28,979 nucleotides of DNA from CAILLO01 sp964579735 (GCA_964579735.1 CAZOHH010000028.1:1-28979), one strand, 5' to 3'; numbered from the stretch's first letter, positions 8,378 to 16,537 are shown. The notes: a model not told the origin generated them from the sequence alone. Translations and numbers: made by a program.

Positions 8378-8959
8378 ATGAAGAAGGAAAAGGGTCTCTA
8401 CTGGAAACTCTTCCTCTCGACCTTCCGCCTGAGCGCCTTCACGTTCGGCGGTGGGTACGTCATCATCACCCTGATGCGCAAGCGCTTCGTCGAGGAACTC
8501 GGTTGGCTCGATGAGAACGAGATGCTGGATCTGACCGCGCTTGCACAGTCCGCGCCGGGCCCGATCGTCGTCAACGCTTCGATCCTGGTCGGTTACCGGA
8601 TGGCCGGCGTCGCAGGTTCATGGGTCGCGCTGCTCGGGACCGTCCTGCCTCCATTGATTCTCATGTCGGTGGTCTCCCTCTTCTACGAGGCTTTCAAGTC
8701 CAACGCCCCCGTCGCAGCCGCTCTGCGCGGCATGCGCGCCGGTGTTGCCGCGGTCATGGTCGACGTGGTCGCCACGATGGGTAAGGACGTCGCCAAGGAG
8801 AAGAGCCTTCTCTCGTTGCTGCTCATGGGTGCGTCCTTCGTCGCCGTCTTCTTCTTCGAAGTGAATGTGATTCTCGTTCTCGCCGTGTGCGGCCTTGTCG
8901 GAGTCGTCGTCCACCGCTTCGCGCGACGGAAGGAGGCGAAGGGGAAATGGAGCTTCTGA
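8378..8959 (+). CDS. CHR-family (chromate-type) transporter, first half-subunit
   Basis: A 193-aa single-domain CHR protein (ChrA superfamily, short-chain type). In other species such proteins work as pairs of oppositely oriented halves and can export chromate or related anions. The family signature AFTFGGGYVIITLM lies near residues 18-31, and APGPIVVNASILVGYRMAG further on; four to six hydrophobic segments follow. I chose ATG at 8378 because the conserved N-terminal helix (YWKLFLSTF) begins just after it and an excellent promoter ends 8 bases upstream; there is almost no ribosome binding site. It overlaps the second subunit gene by 13 bases. True substrate in this organism is not certain. 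Confidence 0.88.
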   Translation: MKKEKGLYWKLFLSTFRLSAFTFGGGYVIITLMRKRFVEELGWLDENEMLDLTALAQSAPGPIVVNASILVGYRMAGVAGSWVALLGTVLPPLILMSVVSLFYEAFKSNAPVAAALRGMRAGVAAVMVDVVATMGKDVAKEKSLLSLLLMGASFVAVFFFEVNVILVLAVCGLVGVVVHRFARRKEAKGKWSF

Positions 8960-9510
8960 GCCTTCTCTGGAGCTTCTTCCTGGTCGGATCGTTCAGCTTC
9001 GGCGGCGGGTATGCGGCGCTTCCCCTGATCCAGCATCAGGTGGTCGACCTGCACGGCTGGCTGACCTTGTCGGAGTTCGCCGACGTTCTGACGATTTCCC
9101 AGATGATGCCGGGTTCGATCGCCCTCAATGCGGCGACCTTCGTCGGAATGAAGGTCGCCGGTCCGATCGGCGCGGTCGTCGCCGCAAGCGGGTGCGTCCT
9201 GCCCTCCAGCGTGATCGCCACGCTGCTGGCCGTCTTCTACTACAAGTATCGCTCGACGTCCATCGTGAAGGGCGTTCTGGCTGGGCTTCGCCCCGCCGTC
9301 GTGGCGCTGATCGCCTCCGCCGCCTTCTCGATCCTATGGCTCACGTTCTTCGGCACGTCCCCGCGTCCGCTCAACCTGTCGGTGCCCGATTGGATCGGCG
9401 TCGGGCTATTCGCCGCCGCGTTCGTCGCCCTGCGCAGATTCAAGGTCGACGCGATCCTGGTCATGGTCGGATGCGGCGTCATGGGACTTGGACTGTACCT
9501 TCTTTTCTGA
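8947..9510 (+). CDS. CHR-family (chromate-type) transporter, second half-subunit
   Basis: A 187-aa partner of the preceding CHR protein, probably forming a heterodimer. It shows the same signatures in diverged form: SFSFGGGYAALPLI near residues 15-28 and MPGSIALNAATFVGMKVAG later. ATG at 8947 has AGGAGG (8931-8936) 10 bases upstream and lies 13 bases inside the first subunit gene, so translation is coupled. The 3' end overlaps the convergent MFS gene by 32 bases (9479-9510), leaving no space for a terminator between them. Confidence 0.88.
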   Translation: MELLSLLWSFFLVGSFSFGGGYAALPLIQHQVVDLHGWLTLSEFADVLTISQMMPGSIALNAATFVGMKVAGPIGAVVAASGCVLPSSVIATLLAVFYYKYRSTSIVKGVLAGLRPAVVALIASAAFSILWLTFFGTSPRPLNLSVPDWIGVGLFAAAFVALRRFKVDAILVMVGCGVMGLGLYLLF

Positions 9511-10633
9511 CGGAGAAGACCACGCCGAACACGACGACGCCTACCCATACCACGAGCGACCCATAGAGGAAGGTCTGCCGGATGCTGGTCAGATCGCTGA
9601 CGAAGCCTCCGCCCACGCTGCCGAGGACGCGCGCGACGCCGACGCACAGCATGGCGTTCATGGCCTGGCCCGAGGCGCGGAGTTCCTTGCGCACGTTCGT
9701 GTTGATGTAGGTCGCCATGCTGTAGATGAACACGATGACGGTGATTCCGTGCAGCGCGTTCATGCCCATGAGGACGAACCGGTCGTCGATGAGGTAGAAC
9801 AGGAACCAGCGGAGAGCGAGCGCGAGGCCGGCGAGCAGCATGGTCAGCCGAGTGCCGAGCCGCGTCAGGATTCGGTCCGCGAAGAGCAGGAAGGGCAGTT
9901 CCGCGATGGACGTGACGAAGATGGCCCACCCCTGCAGCGGCAGGTCGGCCCCCAGGGACTTCAAATGGATGGCGAAGAAGCTGTAGTAGAAGCCCAGGGT
10001 CAGCTGCAGCGTGAAGTTGAAGGCGAGGAGCAGGACGAGGCCGCGGTCCTCGAACAGGCGGCGCAGGGGAACGCGGGTGCCGGTGGACTGGTGTCCGCGG
10101 ACCTTGGGCAGGCCGAAGGCGACGAAGAAGGAAAGCAGGCCCATGGCGGCGTAGAGCGGGAAGATGGCGTCGATGCGCTGGCGGGCGACCATGCCGGCGA
10201 CGACGGCCATGACCGCGTAGCCGAGGGTGCCTGCGAGGCGGACGGGTCCGAAGGGGCGGCCGGTCGAGGAGAGGTGTTCGAGGGCGATCGCATCGCTCAA
10301 GGGGATGATGGACGACTGGAAGGCCGAGAAGAGCACGATGGCGAGGAAGACGAACGGGAGCGCGCCGGACAAGGGGAAGAGCAGGATGCAGGCGGAGGCG
10401 CCGAGGATGAGCGCGAAGAGGACCGTGTTCTTGCTGGTCGCGCGGTCGGCGGCGATGCCCCAGACGGGGTGCGCGAGCAGCGCGACGAACGGCCCGAGGG
10501 CGAGAAGGGTGCCGACCACGGTCCGGCTGTACCCGAGGCTGTTCAGGAAGATGGGGATGAAGACGACGTAGACGGCCGTCGTCATATAGCTCACGGCGTA
10601 GTAGATGGGGAAATGCAGCTTGTGTTCCTTCAT
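9479..10633 (-). CDS. MFS transporter (MFS_1-like / LacY-NupG type)
   Basis: A 384-aa major facilitator with about twelve membrane segments. N-terminal half: LHFPIYYAVSYMTTAVYVVF and the loop-2/3 region HPVWGIAADRATSK, a form of the family GxxxDRxxxR motif. The second half carries FADRILTRLG in the equivalent loop. The pattern resembles the sugar/nucleoside:H+ symporter branch (MFS_1_like), so a role in small-sugar or nucleoside uptake is possible; this is inference. ATG at 10633 was chosen because the conserved first helix follows directly and TGC-TAGAAT (10649-10641) ends 7 bases upstream. The longer frame back to 10801 would add an unrelated, low-quality extension. It overlaps the convergent CHR gene at its 3' end. 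Confidence 0.85.
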   Translation of the reverse strand: MKEHKLHFPIYYAVSYMTTAVYVVFIPIFLNSLGYSRTVVGTLLALGPFVALLAHPVWGIAADRATSKNTVLFALILGASACILLFPLSGALPFVFLAIVLFSAFQSSIIPLSDAIALEHLSSTGRPFGPVRLAGTLGYAVMAVVAGMVARQRIDAIFPLYAAMGLLSFFVAFGLPKVRGHQSTGTRVPLRRLFEDRGLVLLLAFNFTLQLTLGFYYSFFAIHLKSLGADLPLQGWAIFVTSIAELPFLLFADRILTRLGTRLTMLLAGLALALRWFLFYLIDDRFVLMGMNALHGITVIVFIYSMATYINTNVRKELRASGQAMNAMLCVGVARVLGSVGGGFVSDLTSIRQTFLYGSLVVWVGVVVFGVVFSVRKEGTVQVP

Positions 10634-10640
10634 GTCCCCG

Positions 10641-10649
10641 ATTCTAGCA
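10641..10649 (-). promoter_or_regulatory. Extended -10 promoter (TGC-TAGAAT) of the MFS gene
   Basis: Read on the minus strand, TGC precedes TAGAAT, and ATG follows after 7 bases. The predicted transcript would start at or next to the start codon. No clear -35 is present, as expected for extended -10 promoters. Confidence 0.6.
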
Positions 10650-10714
10650 CACCCGAGGCTTCGTCCGGTGCCGAGACCGCACCTTGCGACATCCCGGAGC
10701 CGAAGGTTTAGCGA

Positions 10715-10720
10715 TATACT
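10715..10720 (+). promoter_or_regulatory. Possible -10 element (TATACT) for the esterase gene
   Basis: TATACT lies 41 bases before the esterase ATG, with AGGAGG between them. No matching -35 is visible. It is divergent from the MFS promoter. Confidence 0.4.
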
Positions 10721-10761
10721 GTAGTCGTTGGGCGGAAAGCCCCGTGTGCAGGAGGTCGACC

Positions 10762-11589
10762 ATGGAGACGAACCGGACGATGCACCCCTATTCCCAGCCA
10801 TTCTTCCGTGAAGGGACCAAGGACGAGGCCGTTCTCCTGATCCACGGATTCACGGCCACTCCGTCCCAAATGCGGCCCCTGGCCGACGTCTTGTCGGCAG
10901 AGGGGTATGCCGTCCGCGGGATCCTGCTCCCCGGCCACGGGCTGACTCTCGCCACGATGGAGCGCTCGACCTGGGAACAGTGGCTGTCGGGAGCCGAGGA
11001 GGCCTTGAAGGAACTGTTGGCGAAATACGCCCGCGTCGATATCGTCGGGCACTCCATGGGCGGCCTGATCACTCTCAACCTCGCCTCCCGGTACCCGGTG
11101 AACCGCATCGCCACGCTGTCCACGCCGTTCAAGGTGCGGAGTCCGCTGGTCCGTCTGACGCCTGTCCTCCGCCACTTCCGGCGTTACCAGCCTTGGAATC
11201 CGGAGCCGTCCATGGAAGGCGAGATCCGCGAACCCTTCAGCGAGGGATATCCCGGATTCCCCGTGAAGTGCGCATGGGAGCTCGAGAAGCTGAGGCGCGA
11301 TACAGTGAAACAGCTCGCGGCCGTGAAGGCTCCGGTGATGATCGTACAGTCCGGAATGGACTCGACGGTCGATCCCGCCAGCCCCTACCTGATCTACGAC
11401 CATGTCTCATCCGTCTACCGGGAGCTTCTCCTGCTCGAACACTCCCGTCACAACGCTCTGCTTGGTCCGGAGCGCGAGCACCTCTTCGCCGACGTCTCCC
11501 GATTCCTCGCATTGCCGGATGAGGTAGTGCGCGAAGTCTCGAAACACCACGTGCGCATGCCGGAGGGAATGAAGGAGACGACACTGTGA
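10762..11589 (+). CDS. Carboxylesterase / monoacylglycerol-lipase-like alpha/beta hydrolase
   Basis: A 275-aa cytoplasmic alpha/beta hydrolase similar to the Est30/YvaK carboxylesterases. The oxyanion-hole motif is IHGF (27-30), the nucleophile elbow GHSMGG gives Ser98, and the likely triad is completed by Asp200 (SGMDSTVDP) and His230 (SRHN). These spacings match Est30-type enzymes closely. ATG at 10762 follows AGGAGG by 6 bases. Its stop overlaps the GTG of the GH1 gene (GTGA), so both are one operon. The pair might deacylate and then deglycosylate plant-derived acyl-glycosides, but this is only suggested by context. Confidence 0.9.
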   Translation: METNRTMHPYSQPFFREGTKDEAVLLIHGFTATPSQMRPLADVLSAEGYAVRGILLPGHGLTLATMERSTWEQWLSGAEEALKELLAKYARVDIVGHSMGGLITLNLASRYPVNRIATLSTPFKVRSPLVRLTPVLRHFRRYQPWNPEPSMEGEIREPFSEGYPGFPVKCAWELEKLRRDTVKQLAAVKAPVMIVQSGMDSTVDPASPYLIYDHVSSVYRELLLLEHSRHNALLGPEREHLFADVSRFLALPDEVVREVSKHHVRMPEGMKETTL

Positions 11590-12866
11590 CTGGCTGGCGG
11601 CTGCCCGACGGATTCCTGCTCGGCACGGCGACCGCGGCGACGCAGGTCGAAGGGGGGGAGAGGAATCACGACTGGACCTCCTTCTGCGAGCGGATTCCCT
11701 CTCCCATCAAGGATGGAACGACCTGCCTGCGCGCCTGCGACCATTGGAATCGAGTGGAGGAGGACGTCGCCCTGCAACGGGAACTCGGGTGCCGCATCCA
11801 CCGCATGGGCTTCGAGTGGAGCCGGCTGGAGCCCGAGGAGGGCCGCTTCGACGAGAGCGCGGTCGAACACTATCGGAGGGAACTGACGCTGCTTCGAGCG
11901 GCCGGGATCCTGCCCATGGTCACGCTGTTCCACTTCTCCCTGCCTCTTTGGCTTTCGGCCCAGGGGGGATTCGAGACGGAACAAGGAATCGCGGCCTTCC
12001 TGCGCTACGCCGATTTCTGCGCGCGGCGCTTCGGAGACCTCGTCGAGTCGTGGACGACCGTGAACGAGCCCAACGTGTACGCGACCGTAGGCTATCTCGA
12101 CGGGAGCTGGCCTCCCGGCGGGAAGCACCCGCTGCGCGTCGCCTTCCGGGTCATGCGCAACCTCTGCCTCGCACATGTGGCCGCGTACCGGAAGATCCAC
12201 GAGGTACTCGGCCCGACCGCGAAGGTCGGATTCGCCCAGCACCTGCGCGTCTTCGACCCGGCGACGAAGGCTCCTTGGAATGTCCTCGCGGCGCGCCTGG
12301 TCGCCCGGATCTTCCAGACGGCTTCGACCGAGACCCTGTGCACCGGTCGGCTTCGCTTCCCACTCGGCTGCGGAGCACCTTATGGCCGAGGAGACTTCTG
12401 CGACTTCTTCGGCATCAACTACTACACGCGCGACTTCGTGCGCTTGTCCTTGAAAAGCCTCTATGCGGTTGTGCCGCAACCCACCGCCCCGAAGAACGAT
12501 CTGGGTTGGGAGATCTATCCTGAAGGACTCGCGCGGCTCGCCCGGACCTACCACGCCCGGTACCGCAAGCCGATGTGGATCACTGAAAACGGCACCTGCG
12601 ACGCGAAGGACGCGTTCCGGTCGCAGTACCTGGAATCCCACCTCGCCATCTGCGCGAAGCTCTGTCTCGAGGGTATCCCCGTCGAGCGCTACTACCACTG
12701 GACCTTCATGGACAACTTCGAGTGGGCGGAAGGGGAGAGCGCGCGCTTCGGACTCGTCGAGAACGACTTCGAGACGCAGCGGCGCACGATCCGTCCAAGC
12801 GGCCGTTTGTTTGCCGAAATCGCTCGGAACCTCGCCTCTCCCCACGCGGGCCCGACCGTGCTATAA
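11586..12866 (+). CDS. Glycoside hydrolase family 1 (beta-glucosidase type)
   Basis: A 426-aa cytoplasmic GH1 retaining glycosidase. The acid/base is Glu161 in TTVNEPN and the nucleophile Glu334 in ITENG. Other GH1 marks are FLLGTATAATQVEGG near the N-terminus, HRMGFEWSRLEP, TLFHFSLPLWL (family usually FHWDLP), INYYT, and the closing YYHWTFMDNFEW with ARFGLV. No signal peptide. Start is GTG at 11586, inside the GTGA overlap with the esterase, with AAGGAG 9 bases upstream. The missing WD in the FHWDLP-like motif hints at a non-standard subsite specificity. It may be a glucosidase, galactosidase or fucosidase. Confidence 0.92.
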   Translation: MTGWRLPDGFLLGTATAATQVEGGERNHDWTSFCERIPSPIKDGTTCLRACDHWNRVEEDVALQRELGCRIHRMGFEWSRLEPEEGRFDESAVEHYRRELTLLRAAGILPMVTLFHFSLPLWLSAQGGFETEQGIAAFLRYADFCARRFGDLVESWTTVNEPNVYATVGYLDGSWPPGGKHPLRVAFRVMRNLCLAHVAAYRKIHEVLGPTAKVGFAQHLRVFDPATKAPWNVLAARLVARIFQTASTETLCTGRLRFPLGCGAPYGRGDFCDFFGINYYTRDFVRLSLKSLYAVVPQPTAPKNDLGWEIYPEGLARLARTYHARYRKPMWITENGTCDAKDAFRSQYLESHLAICAKLCLEGIPVERYYHWTFMDNFEWAEGESARFGLVENDFETQRRTIRPSGRLFAEIARNLASPHAGPTVL

Positions 12867-12867
12867 T
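12859..12867 (+). promoter_or_regulatory. Extended -10 promoter (TGC-TATAAT) overlapping the GH1 stop codon
   Basis: A perfect TATAAT (12862-12867) preceded by TGC. The TAA stop of the GH1 gene (12864-12866) is part of the -10 hexamer. It would drive the small exported protein gene and possibly secDF. Confidence 0.65.
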
Positions 12868-12921
12868 CCTCCGGTGTCCATTCGTGGGTCCGTTCCGAAG
12901 AGCCGGAGGATGAAAGACGAG

Positions 12922-13386
12922 ATGCATTCCCGAGTAAGAGGAATGACGGCAGGAAGACGCTTCCCGACTGCATCTGCAGCCGTGGCCGTTCTTCTTTCGC
13001 TTCTCGTCTTCGAGTCGGGACTTCTGACCGGCCTGCCGTCCGTCGAGGCTGCCGCAACCCTCGCACGGAGTTCCTCGACCGCATCCGCCGCGGACGTCTC
13101 GAAGAATGCGAAGACGGCTGCCGACGATGCCTCCCTTGAAGCACCCCCGTCCCTTGCGGCCGACCTGTCGGCCTCGGGAGCGCGCCTGCGCTGGGAGAAT
13201 CCCGCACGCAACCTCACCGTGAACCGAACCCGTCAGCGCGCCCGCTTCGGTCCTTCGGACCCTGCGGCCGGCTCCCCCGATGGGCGGAATCCGCTTCATT
13301 CTCCGTTCGGCGCGGCATCGGTCCGCAACGCGAACCTCGCGACGCATCGCCTGCTGCTCCAGACCGCCCAGCTTGCGGCGGGATAG
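12922..13386 (+). CDS. Small predicted exported protein, unknown function
   Basis: A 154-aa protein. A basic N-terminus (HSRVRGMTAGRRF) and a hydrophobic stretch (ASAAVAVLLSLLVFESGLL) end in a plausible signal peptidase site after SVEA. The mature part is Ala/Ser/Arg-rich, low in complexity and without a recognised domain. Start is uncertain: ATG at 12922 follows GGAGG (12905-12909) at 12 bases, ATG at 12910 directly abuts it, and ATG at 12943 is also possible. Third-position GC is high, as in neighbouring real genes, and a good -10 lies just upstream, so I think it is expressed. It precedes secD by 167 bases. Confidence 0.55.
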   Translation: MHSRVRGMTAGRRFPTASAAVAVLLSLLVFESGLLTGLPSVEAAATLARSSSTASAADVSKNAKTAADDASLEAPPSLAADLSASGARLRWENPARNLTVNRTRQRARFGPSDPAAGSPDGRNPLHSPFGAASVRNANLATHRLLLQTAQLAAG

Positions 13387-13469
13387 CTCGGACAAGCTTG
13401 CCCCAGGGGCACCCCCTGTGCCGCATTCTCCATGCTCCATTCCACCCATTCCCCCTGCCCTTCTGCACC

Positions 13470-13491
13470 ATGGGAAGGAGACTCTCCTCCC
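13470..13491 (+). promoter_or_regulatory. Stem-loop in the leader upstream of secD
   Basis: GGGAAGGAG pairs with CTCCTCCCC (one mismatch) around a 3-base loop, 60 bases before secD. It lacks a U-tract. It may stabilise or regulate the secDF mRNA; no direct evidence. Confidence 0.3.
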
Positions 13492-13553
13492 CGTGGCCGG
13501 AATAACCCGCTCCGCCTTGCAGCGGTGCGGCATGAAAGGAAGTGTGCTCCTCC

Positions 13554-14864
13554 ATGGCGAAACAATCCCCAGGCAGGACCCGCATCCGTGCCGACAAGAA
13601 CTCCTTCTTCTGGGTCGTCGGCGCCACTCTGGTCCTCGTTCTCATCCTGTCCTTCGGCCTCAGGATCCCCATCGGCGGCGGCAAATCGTCCCCGATCTAT
13701 GGAATCAACGACATCCGCTTCGGCATCGACATCAAGGGCGGATACGACCTCGTGTTCGTCCCGGACGGACTGGGTCGCGCGCCTACCTCCGCAGAGCTCG
13801 ATAGCGCCCGCAGCATCATCGAACTCCGACTGGACTCGAAGAACATCACGGACCGTGAAGTCACCGTGGACAAGACGAACGGTCGCATCCTGGTGCGCTT
13901 CCCCATGAAGTCCGGTGAAACCACCGCGACGGCAGACGCCAACAAGGCGATCCTCGAGCTCGGCGCCACCGCCAAGCTCGCCTTCACGGACCCCGACGGC
14001 AAGGTCGTTCTCGAAGGCTCCGACGTCAAGGAGAGCTACCCCGCCATCCAGGACGGCTCGACCGTGGTGGTCCTGACCCTCAAGCCCGAGGGCGTGACCA
14101 AGTTCGCCGACGCCACGACCCGCCTCCTCAACAAGATCATCGACATCAAGATGGACGACAAGATCATCTCCTCTCCGACCGTCAAGGCCGTGATCTCCGA
14201 TGGCAACGCCACCATTGACGGAATGGCCGACATGGCCGAAGCCAAGGCGCTGTCCGACAAGATCAACGCCGGTTCGCTGCCCTTCTCGCTGAAGGCGGTC
14301 TCCAACAACATCATCAGCCCGACCCTCGGCCAAAGCGCTCTCAACGTCATGGTGCAGGCCGGCATCCTCGCCTTCCTGCTGATCCTGATCTTCATGATCC
14401 TCTACTATAGACTCCCCGGCTTCGTGGCCATCATCGCCCTGATCATGCAGATCGCCTGCACCCTTCTCGCCATCTCCATCCCCCAGTTCACGCTGACCCT
14501 GCCCGGCATCGCCGGTCTGATCCTATCGATCGGCATGGGCGTCGACGCCAACGTCATCATCGCGGAGCGCATCAAGGAGGAGATCCGGGCGGGCAATTCG
14601 GTCCGCTTCTCGGTCTCCGCCGGCTTCCAGCGCGCCTTCGCGGCGGTTCTCGACGGCAACCTCACGACCATGTTCCCTGCCGCGCTGCTGATGATTCTCG
14701 GCTCCGGTGCCATCAAGGCATTCGGATACACTCTGTTGGTCGGCATCGCCCTGAACCTGATCACCGGCGTCGTGATGTCCCGCCTCATGACCGGTTCCCT
14801 GAGTCTGTACCCTGCATTCCAATCTCCATGGCTCTATGGCGGAAGGAGGGCTGAGTCGAAATGA
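13554..14864 (+). CDS. secD: Protein translocase subunit SecD
   Basis: A 436-aa RND-type membrane protein that, with SecF, uses the proton gradient to pull exported proteins through SecYEG. TM1 lies at about 19-38. Conserved block FGIDIKGGYDLVF (56-68, D1 motif) follows, then the external P1 head domain (about 75-275). Five C-terminal helices include LPGIAGLILSIGMGVDANVI, the D5 block with the functional GVDANV. The length is that of the short Gram-positive form. ATG at 13554 is chosen because MAKQ-type starts are usual, although AAGGA is 13 bases away; GTG at 13542 is an alternative. It overlaps secF by 4 bases. Confidence 0.95.
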   Translation: MAKQSPGRTRIRADKNSFFWVVGATLVLVLILSFGLRIPIGGGKSSPIYGINDIRFGIDIKGGYDLVFVPDGLGRAPTSAELDSARSIIELRLDSKNITDREVTVDKTNGRILVRFPMKSGETTATADANKAILELGATAKLAFTDPDGKVVLEGSDVKESYPAIQDGSTVVVLTLKPEGVTKFADATTRLLNKIIDIKMDDKIISSPTVKAVISDGNATIDGMADMAEAKALSDKINAGSLPFSLKAVSNNIISPTLGQSALNVMVQAGILAFLLILIFMILYYRLPGFVAIIALIMQIACTLLAISIPQFTLTLPGIAGLILSIGMGVDANVIIAERIKEEIRAGNSVRFSVSAGFQRAFAAVLDGNLTTMFPAALLMILGSGAIKAFGYTLLVGIALNLITGVVMSRLMTGSLSLYPAFQSPWLYGGRRAESK

Positions 14865-15856
14865 AGAACTTCGATTTCTACGGCAAGCGCTACATATTCT
14901 TCGGTCTTTCCCTCCTGATGATGCTGTTTACGGTCATCGCCTCCCTCCCCTTCGTCATGGGCGTCCAGCTCGACATCCAGTTCAAGGGCGGCAGCGTCCT
15001 CAAGTACTACCACGAGACGACCATCGACCTCGAGAAAGCCGCTTCGATCGCCAGCGCATCGACCGGCACGATCACGTCGGCGCTCGACAGCTCCGATACC
15101 GCGACCGGCAAGCGCATCCTGACCCTCAACGTCGCCGGCGACACCGCCCTGACTGTGGACCAGCAGAAGACCCTGATCGCGGACCTCGTCGCGGCCTTCC
15201 CGGACCAGAATCTGGTCCTGTCGGAAGCCAACGTCGTCGCCCCCTTCCTCGGCCGTGAATACCTGATGCGCGGCATCTGGGCCATCCTGCTCGCCTCGAT
15301 CATGATCGTCCTCTACGTCGGGTTCCGCTTCAAGACCATCGGCGGACTCTCCGCAGGGCTGTTCGGCGTCGTCGCACTCCTGCACGACTGCGTCCTCGTC
15401 TTCTGCGTCTTCGTCGTCGGGCGCATCCCCATCAACGACTCGCTCATCGCGGTGGTCCTGACCATCATCGGATTCTCGATCAACGATACCATCGTGGTCT
15501 ACGACCGCTACCGCGAGAACTACAAGCTCACCAACGGCAAGATGCCGCTTCCGGAGCTCGTGAACCTCAGCATCAACCAGACCCTGATGCGCACGATCAA
15601 TACCACCATGACCGTCTTCGTGTCCATCACCGTGGTCTACATCTTCGCGAAGATCTACAACCTCGGGAGCATCGAATCCTTCGCTCTTCCCATGATGATC
15701 GGCATCCTCTCCGGCGCCTACTCCACGATCTTCATCGCCGGAACCTCCTGGGTCATGTGGAAGACGCGCAAGGGCGAACATCTCGTCCCCATGGCGCCTC
15801 CGCCACCCCCGCCCACACCTCCCTCACTCCCCAAGACCGCCAAGGGCAAGGCATAG
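14861..15856 (+). CDS. secF: Protein translocase subunit SecF
   Basis: A 331-aa partner of SecD in protein export. TM1 at about 11-33, the GVQLDIQFKGGS block (34-45), a short external domain, then five helices. LLHDCVLVF and TIIGFSINDTIVVYDRYRENY are the SecF signatures. The last about 25 residues form an odd proline-rich tail with six or more consecutive prolines followed by Lys-rich residues; it probably extends into the cytoplasm. ATGA overlap with secD and GGAAGGAGGG 10 bases upstream show coupled translation. A clean terminator follows 52 bases after the stop. Confidence 0.96.
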   Translation: MKNFDFYGKRYIFFGLSLLMMLFTVIASLPFVMGVQLDIQFKGGSVLKYYHETTIDLEKAASIASASTGTITSALDSSDTATGKRILTLNVAGDTALTVDQQKTLIADLVAAFPDQNLVLSEANVVAPFLGREYLMRGIWAILLASIMIVLYVGFRFKTIGGLSAGLFGVVALLHDCVLVFCVFVVGRIPINDSLIAVVLTIIGFSINDTIVVYDRYRENYKLTNGKMPLPELVNLSINQTLMRTINTTMTVFVSITVVYIFAKIYNLGSIESFALPMMIGILSGAYSTIFIAGTSWVMWKTRKGEHLVPMAPPPPPPTPPSLPKTAKGKA

Positions 15857-15907
15857 TCCTCCGACACGGACCCGAAGCCGTCACTTGACGGCGCACCTCC
15901 TTCGAAG

Positions 15908-15935
15908 ACCCCCGGCCGCAAGGACCGGGGGTTTT
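15908..15935 (+). terminator. Intrinsic terminator after secF
   Basis: CCCCCGG and CCGGGGG form a 7-bp stem around a 9-base loop, followed by TTTT. It closes the secD-secF transcript. Confidence 0.87.
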
Positions 15936-16018
15936 CCCTTTCATGAGCGTTCGTGTATGATATCGGCATACCCATACCGCCCGCACCTTGTCTCCGCAAC
16001 CTGAAGGAGGACCAGAAG

Positions 16019-16537
16019 ATGCCGGTTTCCAGCCCGACCGTCGCCCAGATCGTGCAGATCGTCCTGATCGTTATCGCCGTCCTCGTCTATCTCGGCGCCG
16101 CCGCGCTGCAGACCCGCTCGAAACGGAGAGGCCTGCGCGTGCTCGGCCGCATCGTGACGCTCGTTCCGTTCGCCTTCTTCACCTTCGCCTTCGCCGTCAC
16201 GCTGATCGCGACCTTCCAGGGGAACACCGACGGCTGGAGCGACCTCGCGCTCGCGGTCATCACGGTATTCTTCATGCCTGCGGTCTTCCCGACCCTCTAC
16301 CCGCTCGCATCCGTCTGGATGAAGCCCCGTCTCGCCTGGATCGTGCCCGCCGCCTTCGGAGCCATTGCAACGGGCCTGATCTGGTTCGCGCTCGGGAGGA
16401 ATTCGAACGCCGATTACTACGCCCTCTTCGCCGTCTGCGCGGGAGCCTTGCTCCTTACCGCCCTGCTCACCTGGTTCGCCTGCTTCTTCCGGAATCCGCG
16501 ATGCCGCCCGGTGATCGTCGAAGAACCCGCCGCCTGA
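16019..16537 (+). CDS. Five-helix integral membrane protein, unknown function
   Basis: A 172-aa protein with five hydrophobic segments (about 9-30, 46-68, 76-99, 105-124, 132-155) and a short charged C-terminus. I recognise no family motif. ATG at 16019 follows AAGGAGG by 8 bases, which decides the start over an in-frame upstream one at 15953. The next gene begins 37 bases before its end, so they are an operon. TGTATGAT near 15954 might be a promoter, but no -35 is convincing. It may anchor or serve the exported DUF4329-like protein. Confidence 0.8.
   Translation: MPVSSPTVAQIVQIVLIVIAVLVYLGAAALQTRSKRRGLRVLGRIVTLVPFAFFTFAFAVTLIATFQGNTDGWSDLALAVITVFFMPAVFPTLYPLASVWMKPRLAWIVPAAFGAIATGLIWFALGRNSNADYYALFAVCAGALLLTALLTWFACFFRNPRCRPVIVEEPAA

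Noticed and set aside
9488..10711. 407-aa plus-strand frame opposite the MFS gene
   Set aside because: Asp/Glu/Gly-rich antisense composition typical of the reverse of a membrane protein gene; no motifs.
11448..12845. 465-aa minus-strand frame opposite GH1
   Set aside because: Antisense shadow; GH1 catalytic motifs are intact on the plus strand.
13296..14333. 345-aa minus-strand frame opposite secD
   Set aside because: Asp/Val/Gly-rich reverse of secD without a family signature.
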